62,236 nt of DNA from CAYVQZ01 sp964453435 (GTDB lineage Bacteria; Abyssobacteria; SURF-5), in assembly GCA_964453435.1 (NCBI GenBank), contig CAYVQZ010000028.1, forward strand, positions 1 to 62,236. The letters are read 5' to 3'. The position numbers and the translations under genes were made by a program. The first letter of the stretch is position 1. The number at the start of each line of letters is the position of its first letter. A model generated the notes under the pieces. The model was not told the DNA's origin and did not search any database. It saw only the letters and a program-made list of their open reading frames with translations. Below are positions 33,478 to 42,239 of the stretch, piece after piece.

Positions 33478-34575
33478 ATGGGCAGGGTAGCGACATACGA
33501 TTCGACCTACGCAAGCGCCGAAGAAGTTGTTGAGAAGGCGTTCAAGGATTTCAATATAGAGCTCGGCAACAAAACCGTCGTCATTAAGCCGAACTTCATT
33601 GGCCCGTTCGGAGCGGACCGCGCGATAACGACTCACCCCTCCGTAGTGTCGGCAGTGGTGAAAGCGGTAAAAGCGCGCGCGCCGGCGCGCATTATTGTCG
33701 GGGACAATCCGGGTGTCCGCGGCTACGGCGCCAACAAGCTGTGCGCTGTCAGGAGCGGAATCTATGATGTGTGCTCGCCGTATTATGTCAACCTCAGCGA
33801 GGAGGGGGTGTCGGCTCGAAACAGTTCGAGGTATACCGAGCGAGTGACGCTCTCGCGCTCGTTTCTCGAGGCCGACTATTACATCTCGCTCCCGAAGTTC
33901 AAGACCCACATGCTCACCGTGCTCACCGGCGCAATCAAGAACAGTTTCGGCATGTTGGTGGGCGGTCAAAAGGCGGCCCTCCACCGGATGGCGCAAACCT
34001 GCGAGAGCTTCTCGGAAGCGCTCGTGGACGTGTTCGAGATTCGGAAACCCGACCTTGTCGTAATGGACGCAGTGATCGGCATGGAGGGAAAGGGTCCCTC
34101 GTCAGAGGACCTGCGCGACATTGGAAAAATTCTCGTGAGTGACAATGCGCTGGAGATGGACGTAATCATGGCTGTTATGATGGGGGTGGACCCGGCATTC
34201 GTTCCGATGCTGCGAATCGCTCACAAGCGGGGGCATGGCGAGCTCGAGCCCGCTCGAATCGAAACGGTGGGTCCGGTTGTGCCCATCGAAGACTTCAAGC
34301 TTCCCTCGAAGCTGATGCGCGGCCCCGTCGGTCACATTGGTTGGAGGTTGCTGACTCAGTTGATGATGAGCCGCCCCGTTCCGATAGAGGAGAAGTGCAC
34401 GAAATGCGGCGTTTGCGAAGAGCATTGCCCGGTCGGAGCGATAAAGCTGGGGCCGTATCCCGTGGTGAATCCGGACAAATGCATTTCGTGCTTCTGTTGT
34501 ATGGAACTCTGCCCGAGCAGCGCCCTTGATGTGACAAGGAAAGTGAAAAAGTATCGCGGGCGATTCAAGTACTAA
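33478..34575 (+). CDS. DUF362 protein with C-terminal 2[4Fe-4S] ferredoxin domain
   Basis: A 365-residue protein. Residues 1-290 are a DUF362 domain (VVIKPNFIG, TTHPSVVSAVVKAV, LPKFKTHMLTVLTGAIKNSFG, the last being the family's hallmark). The C-terminus has two CX2CX2CX3CP motifs, CTKCGVCEEHCP and CISCFCCMELCP. The function of DUF362 is not established; members appear in redox and biosynthetic operons. It starts 13 bases after the methyltransferase. An electron-transfer or reductive step within the unit is a reasonable inference, no more. Confidence 0.88.
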   Translation: MGRVATYDSTYASAEEVVEKAFKDFNIELGNKTVVIKPNFIGPFGADRAITTHPSVVSAVVKAVKARAPARIIVGDNPGVRGYGANKLCAVRSGIYDVCSPYYVNLSEEGVSARNSSRYTERVTLSRSFLEADYYISLPKFKTHMLTVLTGAIKNSFGMLVGGQKAALHRMAQTCESFSEALVDVFEIRKPDLVVMDAVIGMEGKGPSSEDLRDIGKILVSDNALEMDVIMAVMMGVDPAFVPMLRIAHKRGHGELEPARIETVGPVVPIEDFKLPSKLMRGPVGHIGWRLLTQLMMSRPVPIEEKCTKCGVCEEHCPVGAIKLGPYPVVNPDKCISCFCCMELCPSSALDVTRKVKKYRGRFKY

Positions 34576-34621
34576 GGGACGGTTCGCCGCTCCCCGCGAG
34601 CGTGCTTCCGTCTGCCGACCC

Positions 34622-35452
34622 ATGGCCGTCCGAATCCGAGAATACACTGCAGCCGACGGCGTTAAGATACACTTCCGTCAATGGGCCGACGACCCTCACT
34701 CCGACGCGCTCATCTATTTGCACGGCATCGAGAGCCATTCCGGATGGTTCGCCGAATGCGCCGAAGAAATCGCAAGGTGCGGAGTTTCCGTGTACGCGCC
34801 CGATCGGCGGGGTTCGGGCCTGAATTCGCGCCTGCGAGGTCACTGCAATTCGTTTCGGCGACTGGTCGATGATGTTATTCGGTTTGCGAATGACACCGCT
34901 CGCTCGCATGAGCGGTTGCATCTGGCGGCCTTGTCATGGGGGGGCAAGCTGGCGCTTGCGGTTGACATGCTCCATCCCTCGACGTTTTCTTCCCTCACGC
35001 TCATTTCGCCCGGAATATTTCCCCGCGTCATGCCCGGATTCACCGAGCGCCTTTCCATCGCGCTGGATGCGTTTTTCCGTCCGCAAGCCCTCCACGGCAT
35101 ACCCATCGAAGACGAGATGTTCACGTCGCAGCCGAAGTATCTCGATTTCATAAAGAATGATCCTCTTCGGCTCCGAAAGGTGACCGCGCGTTTCTATCTC
35201 GAGAGCGTACGGCTTGACAGATTCCTGAAAAGCCGCCGCTACCAATGGTCCGTTCCGACTCAGTTTCTCCTTGCGCAATACGACGAAATTATCGATAATG
35301 ATCGGGTTCGGGCCATATTTGAGTCCCTCGAAATGAAACGGAAGAGACTCTCCGTGTATGAGGGATGCAAACATTCGCTTCAGTTTGAAAGGCCTGGCGA
35401 AGTTGTGAAAGAGATTATACACTGGATGGAGGCAGAAGCCCGAAGCCGATAA
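34622..35452 (+). CDS. Alpha/beta hydrolase, lysophospholipase-like
   Basis: A 276-residue serine hydrolase. IYLHGIESHSGWF carries the oxyanion HG, YAPDRRGSG is the typical lid-proximal strand, LSWGG places the nucleophile at Ser105, and AQYDEII and EGCKHSLQ supply the Asp and His. It resembles monoglyceride lipase/lysophospholipase L2 (Hydrolase_4) proteins. It lies 46 bases downstream of the DUF362 gene and 23 bases before the acyltransferase. Within the cluster it could release or transesterify an acyl product. The substrate is not known. Confidence 0.85.
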   Translation: MAVRIREYTAADGVKIHFRQWADDPHSDALIYLHGIESHSGWFAECAEEIARCGVSVYAPDRRGSGLNSRLRGHCNSFRRLVDDVIRFANDTARSHERLHLAALSWGGKLALAVDMLHPSTFSSLTLISPGIFPRVMPGFTERLSIALDAFFRPQALHGIPIEDEMFTSQPKYLDFIKNDPLRLRKVTARFYLESVRLDRFLKSRRYQWSVPTQFLLAQYDEIIDNDRVRAIFESLEMKRKRLSVYEGCKHSLQFERPGEVVKEIIHWMEAEARSR

Positions 35453-35475
35453 GGCATGTCTTTGGTGGAGAGCCG

Positions 35476-36381
35476 ATGCTCATGTACATTGTGTACCTGG
35501 GAGCTGAATTCCTCGCAACGGTCTTTCCGTTGGGGACCCTCTATTGGATTGCGCTGCGCATCGCCGACATTCAACATTTCTTCGCCCGGAAGGGGCGGGC
35601 GGCCGTTAGCTCGAACCTCCAGGTGATTTCGGAGGGAAGATTGACCGGAAAAGAGCTCGACAAGGCAGTCAAGCGGACCTATTATCATTTCAGTCTGTAT
35701 CTTGCCGAATTCTTTCGAATGAAGAGGATCGACCGTGAGTACTTCGACTCCAGCGTTACCATCGCCGGGCTCGAGAATATCGATGCGGCGTTGGAGCATG
35801 GGAGGGGGGTCGTGGTCGTCTCGGCGCATTACAGTAACTGGGAGCTGGCGCTCGCATATCTTGCGATGCGGGGATATCCGGCGTATGGAGTTGTGGCGCC
35901 GCACAGGAACAAAAGAGTGAACGACCTGTTTCTGAACCCGCGCCTCAGCAAAGGAGTGCGTGTCATATTCACCCACAATGCGATCGAGGAGGGCTACGAG
36001 GCGCTTCGGAATAACGGCATCCTGTGTTTGCTGGGAGACCGCGTTACGACCAAAGGGGGTGTCGAAACCACGTTCTTCGGACACACCACGACGTTCCCAA
36101 AAGGGCCGGCGAAGTTTGCCATCGGCGCGAGCGCGCCCGTGGTGACCGGGTACATGAAGCGCCAACCGGACATGAGGTCGTTCGTCCTGACTTTCGAGGA
36201 GCCCATATACACCGATGAGCTGCCGGAGACCGAAGATTCGGTGCGGCTCCTTATGGAGCTGTACTCGCGCAAACTCGAGTCGTACATACGACAGGACCCC
36301 GCTCAATACGGAGTATTCTTCAATATTTGGAATCATGCGAATAGCTCAGTTCGAGGCATACAGAATCAAGATACCCTTTAA
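35476..36381 (+). CDS. LpxL/HtrB-family lysophospholipid acyltransferase
   Basis: A 301-residue inner-membrane-associated acyltransferase. An N-terminal hydrophobic segment (YLGAEFLATVFPLGTLYWIAL) precedes the catalytic HX4E motif: His118 and Glu123 in SAHYSNWE. CLLGDRVTTKGGVETTFFG and FPKGPAKFAIGASAPVV match the family's second and third blocks. LpxL enzymes acylate lipid A, but relatives act in other lipid pathways, including phosphatidylinositol mannoside synthesis. Its presence amid a GH3/methyltransferase cluster rather than beside lpx genes points to a special lipid acceptor. The enolase-superfamily gene begins inside its last 47 bases. Confidence 0.87.
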   Translation: MLMYIVYLGAEFLATVFPLGTLYWIALRIADIQHFFARKGRAAVSSNLQVISEGRLTGKELDKAVKRTYYHFSLYLAEFFRMKRIDREYFDSSVTIAGLENIDAALEHGRGVVVVSAHYSNWELALAYLAMRGYPAYGVVAPHRNKRVNDLFLNPRLSKGVRVIFTHNAIEEGYEALRNNGILCLLGDRVTTKGGVETTFFGHTTTFPKGPAKFAIGASAPVVTGYMKRQPDMRSFVLTFEEPIYTDELPETEDSVRLLMELYSRKLESYIRQDPAQYGVFFNIWNHANSSVRGIQNQDTL

Positions 36382-37468
36382 GCGCCGATACGTTCACGCC
36401 GAGGCGGACCGGGACGAGGGAGAGAATATCGTTGTTCGCATTCGCTCCGAGACGGGAATGACAGGAGCGGGCGAGACGATCCCGCGCGAATACCTGACCG
36501 GAGAGACGCCGGCCTCGGTAATGGAGGTGCTGTTTCGAACGTTTGCGCCGCGAATCGTGGGCGCGAATTTCACGGGATTTGACCACGTCCTGGGCTACCT
36601 CTCCGACATGCTCGCGATAAGTCATGAACGGTCGCTGGGCGCCGCTTTCTGCGCGGTGGACCTGGCGATGATCGACATCGCGGGAAAGCATTTCTTGAGG
36701 CCGGCCTCCGATGCGGTGGGAACAATTCGAAAAAAGAAAATTTACTATACCGGCCCCATTTCGGCAGAAGACACGCGGTCAAGCGCAACAACCGCGCTGA
36801 AGCTGAAGCTGGGCCGTTTCTCTCAAGTGAAGGTAAAAGTGGGAGTCGGCGACGATGTAAGCCGACTGGCGGTCATCAGGCGGATTCTGGGAAAGAAAGT
36901 CGATATCCGGGTCGACGCAAACTGTGCGTGGAAGCCCGAAGAGGCGGTTGAGCAAATAGGCAAGCTGAAGCGATTCCGCATTTCCTCCGTGGAACAGCCC
37001 GTGGCCGGCAAGGATTTTGAAGGAATGCGCTTTGTCCGACGTCGCTGCGGTGTGCCGGTGATGGCTGATGAGTCACTGTGCAGCCTGAGCGATGCGGTGC
37101 TGCTTGTCGAAATGGGCGCGTGCGACATTTTCAATGTCCGGCTCGCCAAGTGCGGTGGCGTAACGGGCGCTCTCAAGATCGTGAAGTTGGCGCGAGAGAA
37201 GGGGCTTAGGAGCCAGCTCGGCTGCCTCGTGGGGGAGACGTCCGTGCTCGCTGCGGCGGGCCGACACTTTGCGCTTGCCGTTCCCGACCTGCTGCACGCC
37301 GAAGGCTCGTACAACCGCTATTTGTTGAAACAGGATATTGCGCACCCCCGCCTCGGATTCGGTTTCAATGGCAGCGCGGCCCCTCTCGAGGGATACGGTC
37401 TGGGAGTACACTTGGACGAAACCGCCTTGGACGGCTGCACAATCGAGCACAGGATGCTGGGTGAGTGA
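36335..37468 (+). CDS. Enolase-superfamily enzyme (muconate lactonizing/epimerase subgroup)
   Basis: A 377-residue MLE-subgroup enzyme with the full catalytic set: KVK at 166-168, metal ligands Asp194, Glu220 and Asp245, and Lys272 on the opposite face. Members include dipeptide epimerases, muconate cycloisomerases and o-succinylbenzoate synthase (MenC). Lysines on both faces fit epimerisation or syn-dehydration chemistry. The frame is open to 36215, but the ATG at 36335 starts the fold (MRIAQFEAYRIKIPF). It overlaps the acyltransferase by 47 bases. The residues around the active site do not let me pick a substrate. Confidence 0.88.
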   Translation: MRIAQFEAYRIKIPFKRRYVHAEADRDEGENIVVRIRSETGMTGAGETIPREYLTGETPASVMEVLFRTFAPRIVGANFTGFDHVLGYLSDMLAISHERSLGAAFCAVDLAMIDIAGKHFLRPASDAVGTIRKKKIYYTGPISAEDTRSSATTALKLKLGRFSQVKVKVGVGDDVSRLAVIRRILGKKVDIRVDANCAWKPEEAVEQIGKLKRFRISSVEQPVAGKDFEGMRFVRRRCGVPVMADESLCSLSDAVLLVEMGACDIFNVRLAKCGGVTGALKIVKLAREKGLRSQLGCLVGETSVLAAAGRHFALAVPDLLHAEGSYNRYLLKQDIAHPRLGFGFNGSAAPLEGYGLGVHLDETALDGCTIEHRMLGE

Positions 37469-37489
37469 CGAGCAAAAGCGGGGCGCGGC

Positions 37490-39046
37490 TCAATGCACCT
37501 GCCGGTCTTGCTCTTTCCAATAGGGTTCCCGCAGCGCCTTTTTCAACACCTTTCCGCTCAGGTTCCGAGGCAGGGATTCAACGAAATCGATGGAACGGGG
37601 TCTCTTGAATCCGGCGAGCCGGCCTCGCGTGAAGTCGATAATTTCTTCCGCCGCCGCCGCCGCGCCTTCCCTCAGAACGACGAACGCCTTCACGGTTTCG
37701 CCCCACTGGCCGTCTGGCACGCCGATGACTGCCGCGTCCGCAATTGCCGGATGCTGGTACAGGACTTCTTCAACCTCGCGCGAGTAGATGTTTTCGCCGC
37801 CCGATATGATCATGTCTTTGACGCGGTCGAGAATGTAGACATAGCCGGCCTCGTCAACTGTTGCGAGGTCGCCGGTATGCAGCCAGCCGTCGCGAATCGT
37901 TTGGGCTGTCGCCTCGGGCATCTTCCAGTAGCCTTTCATTACGTTGTTGCCCCTGCCGATGACCTCGCCGATCTCGCCGGGAGTTACGCCCTTCCCCGCT
38001 TCGTTCACTACCCTGACTTCCGTTCCAAAAACTTCCCGACCCGCCGAACCGAGCCGCTTGAGCTGTTCGGGGGTTCCGTCGAGAACATGGTCCTCCGGCC
38101 TGAGCACACAGAGAACGGCCGAGGATTCCGTCTGGCCGTAACCTTGGATGAAGTCGCACCGAAAGACCTCCATGGCTTTGCGGAGAACTTCGACCGGCAT
38201 GGGGGACGCCCCGTAAATGATTCCGCGAATGTTGTTGAAGTCCCGGTTCTCGACTCCCGGCATTTGGAGCAAGAAATTCACCATGACCGGTATGAGGAGC
38301 GCATGGGTCACCTGCCCGCTCTCCATATCATCGAGAATCGCCATCGGATTGAAATCGCGGTGGAGCAGAATCGGTCCGCCCTGAACAATCGTCGCAAGCG
38401 AGCACATGCCCGCAGCCATGTGATACAGAGGAGCCACCATGAGGATACAATCTCCCGGCCGGAACTGCATCCCGAAGCTGCAGCCGATGGCGTTCGTAAT
38501 GAGGTTGCGATGGGTCAGCATCGCCCCTTTCGGCAGGCCGGTTGTGCCGCTGGTGTACATCTGCAGCACCACATCGTCCTCATGCTGTTCGACCCGTGGC
38601 TTCTCGGGGGACGCGGCGGCGAGCAGCGCGTCGTACCCACGCATTCCGTCGGGCGCCTCACCGATGACGATGCAGTGTTCGGCCGTTCGCAGGTGGGGAC
38701 GAATCTCCTCGAACACATCGAGAAATTCGTCTGTCACGATGACTATCTTTGCCTCGGAGTTTTCGATGACATAGCGCAACTCGCGGGGCGAGAGCCGATA
38801 ATTTATCGCCGTGCAGGTTGTCGCGCTGCGGGCGCACGCGAAGTAGGCCTCGAGGTATTCGTTGCAATTCTTCGAGAAAACCGCGATGCGGTCCTCGCGT
38901 TTCGCCCCCAAATCGAGCAGCGCGTTTGCCAGTCGGTTAATCCGCTCATCGGCTTGCGACCACGTAATGCGTTTTCCCTCGAAAATGAACGCGCTTCTGT
39001 CCGGGAACAGTTTGCTGTTTCTTCGCACCAAATCGCCGAGGAGCAT
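37490..39046 (-). CDS. Long-chain acyl-CoA ligase-like AMP-dependent synthetase
   Basis: A 518-residue adenylate-forming enzyme. The P-loop is YTSGTTGLPKG at residues 164-174, with GYGQTESSA, GWLHTGDLA and LDRVKDMIISGGENIY as A4, A7 and A8 motifs and the catalytic lysine in NLSGKVLKK. It activates a fatty or aryl acid to its CoA thioester. It is convergent with the GH3-to-enolase cluster, 21 bases from its end, and could supply acyl-CoA to it. It has its own strong promoter at 39114-39143. Confidence 0.9.
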   Translation of the reverse strand: MLLGDLVRRNSKLFPDRSAFIFEGKRITWSQADERINRLANALLDLGAKREDRIAVFSKNCNEYLEAYFACARSATTCTAINYRLSPRELRYVIENSEAKIVIVTDEFLDVFEEIRPHLRTAEHCIVIGEAPDGMRGYDALLAAASPEKPRVEQHEDDVVLQMYTSGTTGLPKGAMLTHRNLITNAIGCSFGMQFRPGDCILMVAPLYHMAAGMCSLATIVQGGPILLHRDFNPMAILDDMESGQVTHALLIPVMVNFLLQMPGVENRDFNNIRGIIYGASPMPVEVLRKAMEVFRCDFIQGYGQTESSAVLCVLRPEDHVLDGTPEQLKRLGSAGREVFGTEVRVVNEAGKGVTPGEIGEVIGRGNNVMKGYWKMPEATAQTIRDGWLHTGDLATVDEAGYVYILDRVKDMIISGGENIYSREVEEVLYQHPAIADAAVIGVPDGQWGETVKAFVVLREGAAAAAEEIIDFTRGRLAGFKRPRSIDFVESLPRNLSGKVLKKALREPYWKEQDRQVH

Positions 39047-39113
39047 CGAGAAACCTCCTTATCAGGCAACACAAAAACCGCGGTTGGCATGGTTTTTACA
39101 AAGAGAGAATGTC

Positions 39114-39143
39114 ATTATAAATGTCATTTCGAAAAACTGTCAA
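39114..39143 (-). promoter_or_regulatory. Sigma-70 promoter of the acyl-CoA ligase, with phased repeat
   Basis: On the minus strand TTGACA (39143-39138) and TATAAT (39119-39114) are 18 bases apart. The direct repeat AATGTCATT occurs at 39108-39116 and 39120-39128, a 12-base period overlapping the -10 box and spacer, as expected for a regulator site. Confidence 0.75.
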
Positions 39144-39158
39144 GGCGCGGTTTTGACG

Positions 39159-39187
39159 TTGACGGGGCAGGTTGCTTCTGTTATCAT
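39159..39187 (+). promoter_or_regulatory. Sigma-70 promoter of the small gene at 39217
   Basis: TTGACG at 39159-39164 and TATCAT at 39182-39187 with a 17-base spacer. It stands back to back with the acyl-CoA ligase promoter, 15 bases apart. Confidence 0.7.
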
Positions 39188-39216
39188 AGGGCGAAGGCTT
39201 TCACGGGAGGAAGGCA

Positions 39217-39552
39217 ATGAACATCGACCCCAAGACGGATATTCTCATATTCGAGAAGCTCAGCGTCATCCCCGCCTATGTTGATGTCGAGGTTGTTCTC
39301 GAGGACCTCACCTATATAGACGAACATATCAAGTCAACGATTCCATTCGAAGAACGTCTGCGCATTCTGGCAAGCGGACTGTACCGGCGGCGCTTCTTTG
39401 AGTCGGGTGACGAATGCATGGAAATGGCTCGCACCTACCTTCGCTTGAAGGCGTTGTATCGATTGGACTCCATCAGGAAAATGTACAACTTTATAAACAG
39501 CTATAAGTTGTATGTCCTGGAAAAGCAAAATTTCGGTCAACAGCGGCTTTAG
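39217..39552 (+). CDS. Small conserved-looking protein of unknown function
   Basis: A 111-residue soluble protein, mostly helical by composition (LTYIDEHIKSTIPFEERLRI, YRRRFFESGDECMEMARTYL). It has no signal peptide, membrane helix or metal motif and I do not recognise it. Evidence that it is real: a promoter at 39159-39187, GGGAGGAAGG just before the ATG, and codon use like its neighbours. The TMEM165-like gene follows after 33 bases. Confidence 0.7.
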   Translation: MNIDPKTDILIFEKLSVIPAYVDVEVVLEDLTYIDEHIKSTIPFEERLRILASGLYRRRFFESGDECMEMARTYLRLKALYRLDSIRKMYNFINSYKLYVLEKQNFGQQRL

Positions 39553-39585
39553 TGTAGCTTTTCGGCTCACCGATGCGAGGCAACC

Positions 39586-39858
39586 ATGGATTTCAAGACT
39601 CTGTTCACGGTGTTCGCCGCCGTCTTTCTCGCCGAACTGGGAGATAAGACCCAGTTGGCGATTCTGAGTTTATCCGCCGAAAGCAAAGCGCACGTGTCGG
39701 TATTTGTCGGGGCCGCCGCAGCGATGCTGATTTCCACGCTTCTGGCCGTGGTTCTCGGGGGATTTATTGCGACGCACGTTCCCGCCAAGGCCGTTCACGC
39801 GGCAGCCGGAATCGCCTTTATCGTTATAGGCCTGCTGATTCTGCTCGGAAAGTTTTAG
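39586..39858 (+). CDS. TMEM165/GDT1-family half-size cation transporter
   Basis: A 90-residue membrane protein with three hydrophobic helices. The family signature ELGDKTQLA is at residues 17-25 in the first helix. Full-length GDT1/TMEM165 proteins, proposed Mn2+ or Ca2+/H+ exchangers, have two such repeats; this one has a single copy and would need to pair with itself or with a partner. No second half is found next to it. The start follows a spaced GAGGCAACC. It may be cotranscribed with the small gene upstream. Confidence 0.85.
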   Translation: MDFKTLFTVFAAVFLAELGDKTQLAILSLSAESKAHVSVFVGAAAAMLISTLLAVVLGGFIATHVPAKAVHAAAGIAFIVIGLLILLGKF

Positions 39859-39941
39859 CGTCGCTCCTCTTTTCGTTCTCCGGCGGTATGCCCTCCTTGC
39901 ATTTGTCTCCCGATTCACGATGTGGGGTGTCGGCGCCTCCT

Positions 39942-41591
39942 CTATCTCTTTCCTCTCAACAGTTGAAGGTTTTGTCGGGCCTCGGAATATTCGGGGTCAA
40001 GCTCCAAGGCTCTTTCCAAGGCGGCCTGAGCCTCGCCGGTCCGCCCAAGACGCGCATAGACCGTCCCTAAAATGTTCTGCGCCGTCGCCAGCCGGGGATT
40101 CATATTCACAGCCAGTCGGGCTTCCTCGAGCGCCGCTTCGTTGCGTCCGAGTCGAGAGTAGACTGTAGCGAGGGCTATGCGTGGTTCGGCAACATCCGGG
40201 GCCGACTCGACGGCCTTCTTTGCCCTCTCCAGCGCATCGTGAAGACGGCCCTCTTCGATACAGATATAGGCCAGCTCCGTATTGGCCCGAGCGCTGGCGG
40301 GATATGCCGCCAGCGCGCTTGCCCACAACGAATGCGGAGTGCTCCATTCCATGTTTCTTCGAACTGTCAGAACACCAAAAAGAATCAAAACGGCCAACCA
40401 GGCGGCGATAAGACATCTGCGGGCGGACAGCCTCTTTCTTTCCGTCAGACGGCGAAACAGCGTTGCGAAACCCGCCCCGACCATGAACATGATTCCCACG
40501 GCGGCCAGATACAGCCTTTGCTCGTTAACAATGAGCTTCAGCGCGACGAGCGTCGAGGTCGGCGCAAGCGAGAAGAAAAACCACCAAACGCCGAAAGGGA
40601 CAACGGGATGCGTTCGCGCCAGAAGGACCGACCCCGCCAGAATTGCGGCCACACCCGCGACGGCAGTCAATGCTGCGGGGTCGGCAAGCGACCGCGATAC
40701 GGGAACAACGTGGTCGATGCTTAATTTCGTGGGAAGCGCCAACAAGCGCAGATAGATGAAAAACGCCTTAGCCTGGGTCAGAAGATTCTCGGCCAACGAG
40801 CGCGACTGGGGGGTGTCTTGCACGATCCCGAGAACATTGACAACCAGAGCGAGAAAACCCGCAGTTATAATGACGTAGGGCAAAAGCGACAGGCAGATGG
40901 TTGTGATGCTCCTTCTTTCCAGCCGGAACCGGAAGCGGCAGATTTCATAGGCCCCCAATAATGCGGGTAAGACGACCGCCTCTTCCTTCGAGAGAAGGGC
41001 CATAATGTATGCGAGAAGCGACCCGACCCACACCAGTGCGATACGAAATCGAGACGCCTGCGCCCGAGAGAAGAGAACGTATAAGAGAACCGATAGCAGC
41101 GAAAACCCGCCAACCAAAAGTGTGGAGCGCCCCGAAATATAGTTTACGGGTTGCGTGTTGACAGGGTGGCAGGCGAACAAAAGGGCAATTGCAAACGCGG
41201 CAACCCTCCTTTGCCGCGTCCCAAAAGCGGTCATCAGACAGAGGGAGACGGCATACACCAGCAGCGTATTGGCGACATGAATCAGCACGTTGGTAAGATG
41301 ATATCCTTCGGGGTTTTCGCCGCCGAGCGAATAGTTCAGGGCAAAAGAAGCCATGGTTAAGGGTCTGTAGCCGCTCAGGGGAATGTTACTGATGAGGCGG
41401 GGGGATGTGAAGAAATGACCGATGTTCGAGACACTGTGAACATACGTGTTTTTCAGGATGAAAGCGCTGTCGTCATATTGGAATGCATTGCCGAGCGTGT
41501 TCGCATAGAGCAAGGCGGGCACAAATGTCAGCAGGAGAATGGGCGCCACTTTTTCGCGCAGGCTCTCGCTGTTCGCGCTATGGTTCTCCAT
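39942..41591 (-). CDS. Polytopic GT-C-like membrane protein with C-terminal TPRs
   Basis: A 549-residue protein. About ten hydrophobic helices occupy residues 15-425, with the acidic motif FQYDDSAFILKN in the first external loop, as in GT-C glycosyltransferases that use polyprenyl-phosphate sugars. Residues 430-549 hold three TPR units (AYPASARANTELAYICIEEG, DVAEPRIALATVYSRLGRNEA, RLATAQNILGTVYARLGRTGEA). This layout is that of TMTC/DUF1736 proteins, some of which are O-mannosyltransferases in animals. Its bacterial substrate is unknown. A sigma-70 promoter lies just upstream. Confidence 0.82.
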   Translation of the reverse strand: MENHSANSESLREKVAPILLLTFVPALLYANTLGNAFQYDDSAFILKNTYVHSVSNIGHFFTSPRLISNIPLSGYRPLTMASFALNYSLGGENPEGYHLTNVLIHVANTLLVYAVSLCLMTAFGTRQRRVAAFAIALLFACHPVNTQPVNYISGRSTLLVGGFSLLSVLLYVLFSRAQASRFRIALVWVGSLLAYIMALLSKEEAVVLPALLGAYEICRFRFRLERRSITTICLSLLPYVIITAGFLALVVNVLGIVQDTPQSRSLAENLLTQAKAFFIYLRLLALPTKLSIDHVVPVSRSLADPAALTAVAGVAAILAGSVLLARTHPVVPFGVWWFFFSLAPTSTLVALKLIVNEQRLYLAAVGIMFMVGAGFATLFRRLTERKRLSARRCLIAAWLAVLILFGVLTVRRNMEWSTPHSLWASALAAYPASARANTELAYICIEEGRLHDALERAKKAVESAPDVAEPRIALATVYSRLGRNEAALEEARLAVNMNPRLATAQNILGTVYARLGRTGEAQAALERALELDPEYSEARQNLQLLRGKR

Positions 41592-41602
41592 CTCGGTTTC
41601 GG

Positions 41603-41632
41603 ATTATAGCACGGCGTTAAAAGCGTCGTCAA
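41603..41632 (-). promoter_or_regulatory. Sigma-70 promoter of the TPR membrane protein
   Basis: On the minus strand TTGACG (41632-41627) and TATAAT (41608-41603) are 18 bases apart. The -10 box lies about a dozen bases before the ATG at 41591, so the transcript would be nearly leaderless. Confidence 0.65.
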
Positions 41633-41701
41633 TCGGGCATATCGGGCATACATTCGGAGGAATAGCGAGGCTGGCCGCAGCCAGCTTTCGCTCGGGGACA
41701 G

Positions 41702-42109
41702 TGAATCTGTCTCACGATTGGTGACGCGTGTTATCGGGGGACACCATGCCGCACAATTTCCCCCCAATAACCCATTATGAAGGTTATTTGCTTCAGGGAC
41801 AGCGGGACAGTCCGATAACTCGCTGAAGCGTGCTCCGGGGGCAGCCCGCCAATCCGCGAATCCCCAAAAGGCGGAGATTCCATAATTGGGTACAGCCCCT
41901 GCACTCACGTTTTGGCAGAAAATGGAATTATCGGACAGTCATACACCCCCTTCGCGGGGCAATCGTTCGACAGTCACAGCGCCCGAAGCGCCGAAGCCCG
42001 ATTCGGGCATGGACTCCCGGCCCGAAAGTCACGGCAGGCGCGACTCCGTGTGTCCCCGCAGAATTGCCAAGGCGGGGCAACCGACGTCACGAATCGTGAC
42101 AGAGAATCA
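41702..42109. repeat. Dispersed element copy 7, long form
   Basis: Ends are TGAATCTGTCTCACGATTGG and TCACGAATCGTGACAGAGAATCA, clear inverted relatives about 408 bases apart. A decayed palindrome occupies 41730-41773: the left arm GTTATCGGGGGACACC is well kept, while the right arm is eroded but ends CCCCCAATAACCC. The interior also holds several GC-rich inverted pieces, and looks like two or more elements nested or fused. It fills most of the 648-base gap before the CBS gene. Confidence 0.75.
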
Positions 42110-42150
42110 GCGCGTCTACTCCGCTTCTGACAAACAACGGCATGTATTTG

Positions 42151-42179
42151 TTGAATTTCGAATTTGCAAATGGTAGAAT
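42151..42179 (+). promoter_or_regulatory. Sigma-70 promoter of the CBS-domain gene
   Basis: TTGAAT at 42151-42156 and TAGAAT at 42174-42179 with a 17-base spacer, about 60 bases before the ATG at 42240. Confidence 0.65.
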
Positions 42180-42239
42180 CCAAATGGGTTTTGGAAGTGA
42201 TTCTTCGGATGGAACGGGGGACGGGAGGAGAGAATCACA

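Noticed and set aside
34576..34621. GGGACGG...GTGCTTCC as a tenth element copy
   Set aside because: Only two short matches, no inverted end, and the gap is too small.
34622..39046. Menaquinone genes menC, menE and menH hidden in the GH3 cluster
   Set aside because: An MLE-subgroup enzyme, an acyl-CoA ligase and a hydrolase are present, but menA, B, D and F are absent, the ligase looks like a fatty-acid type and lies on the opposite strand.
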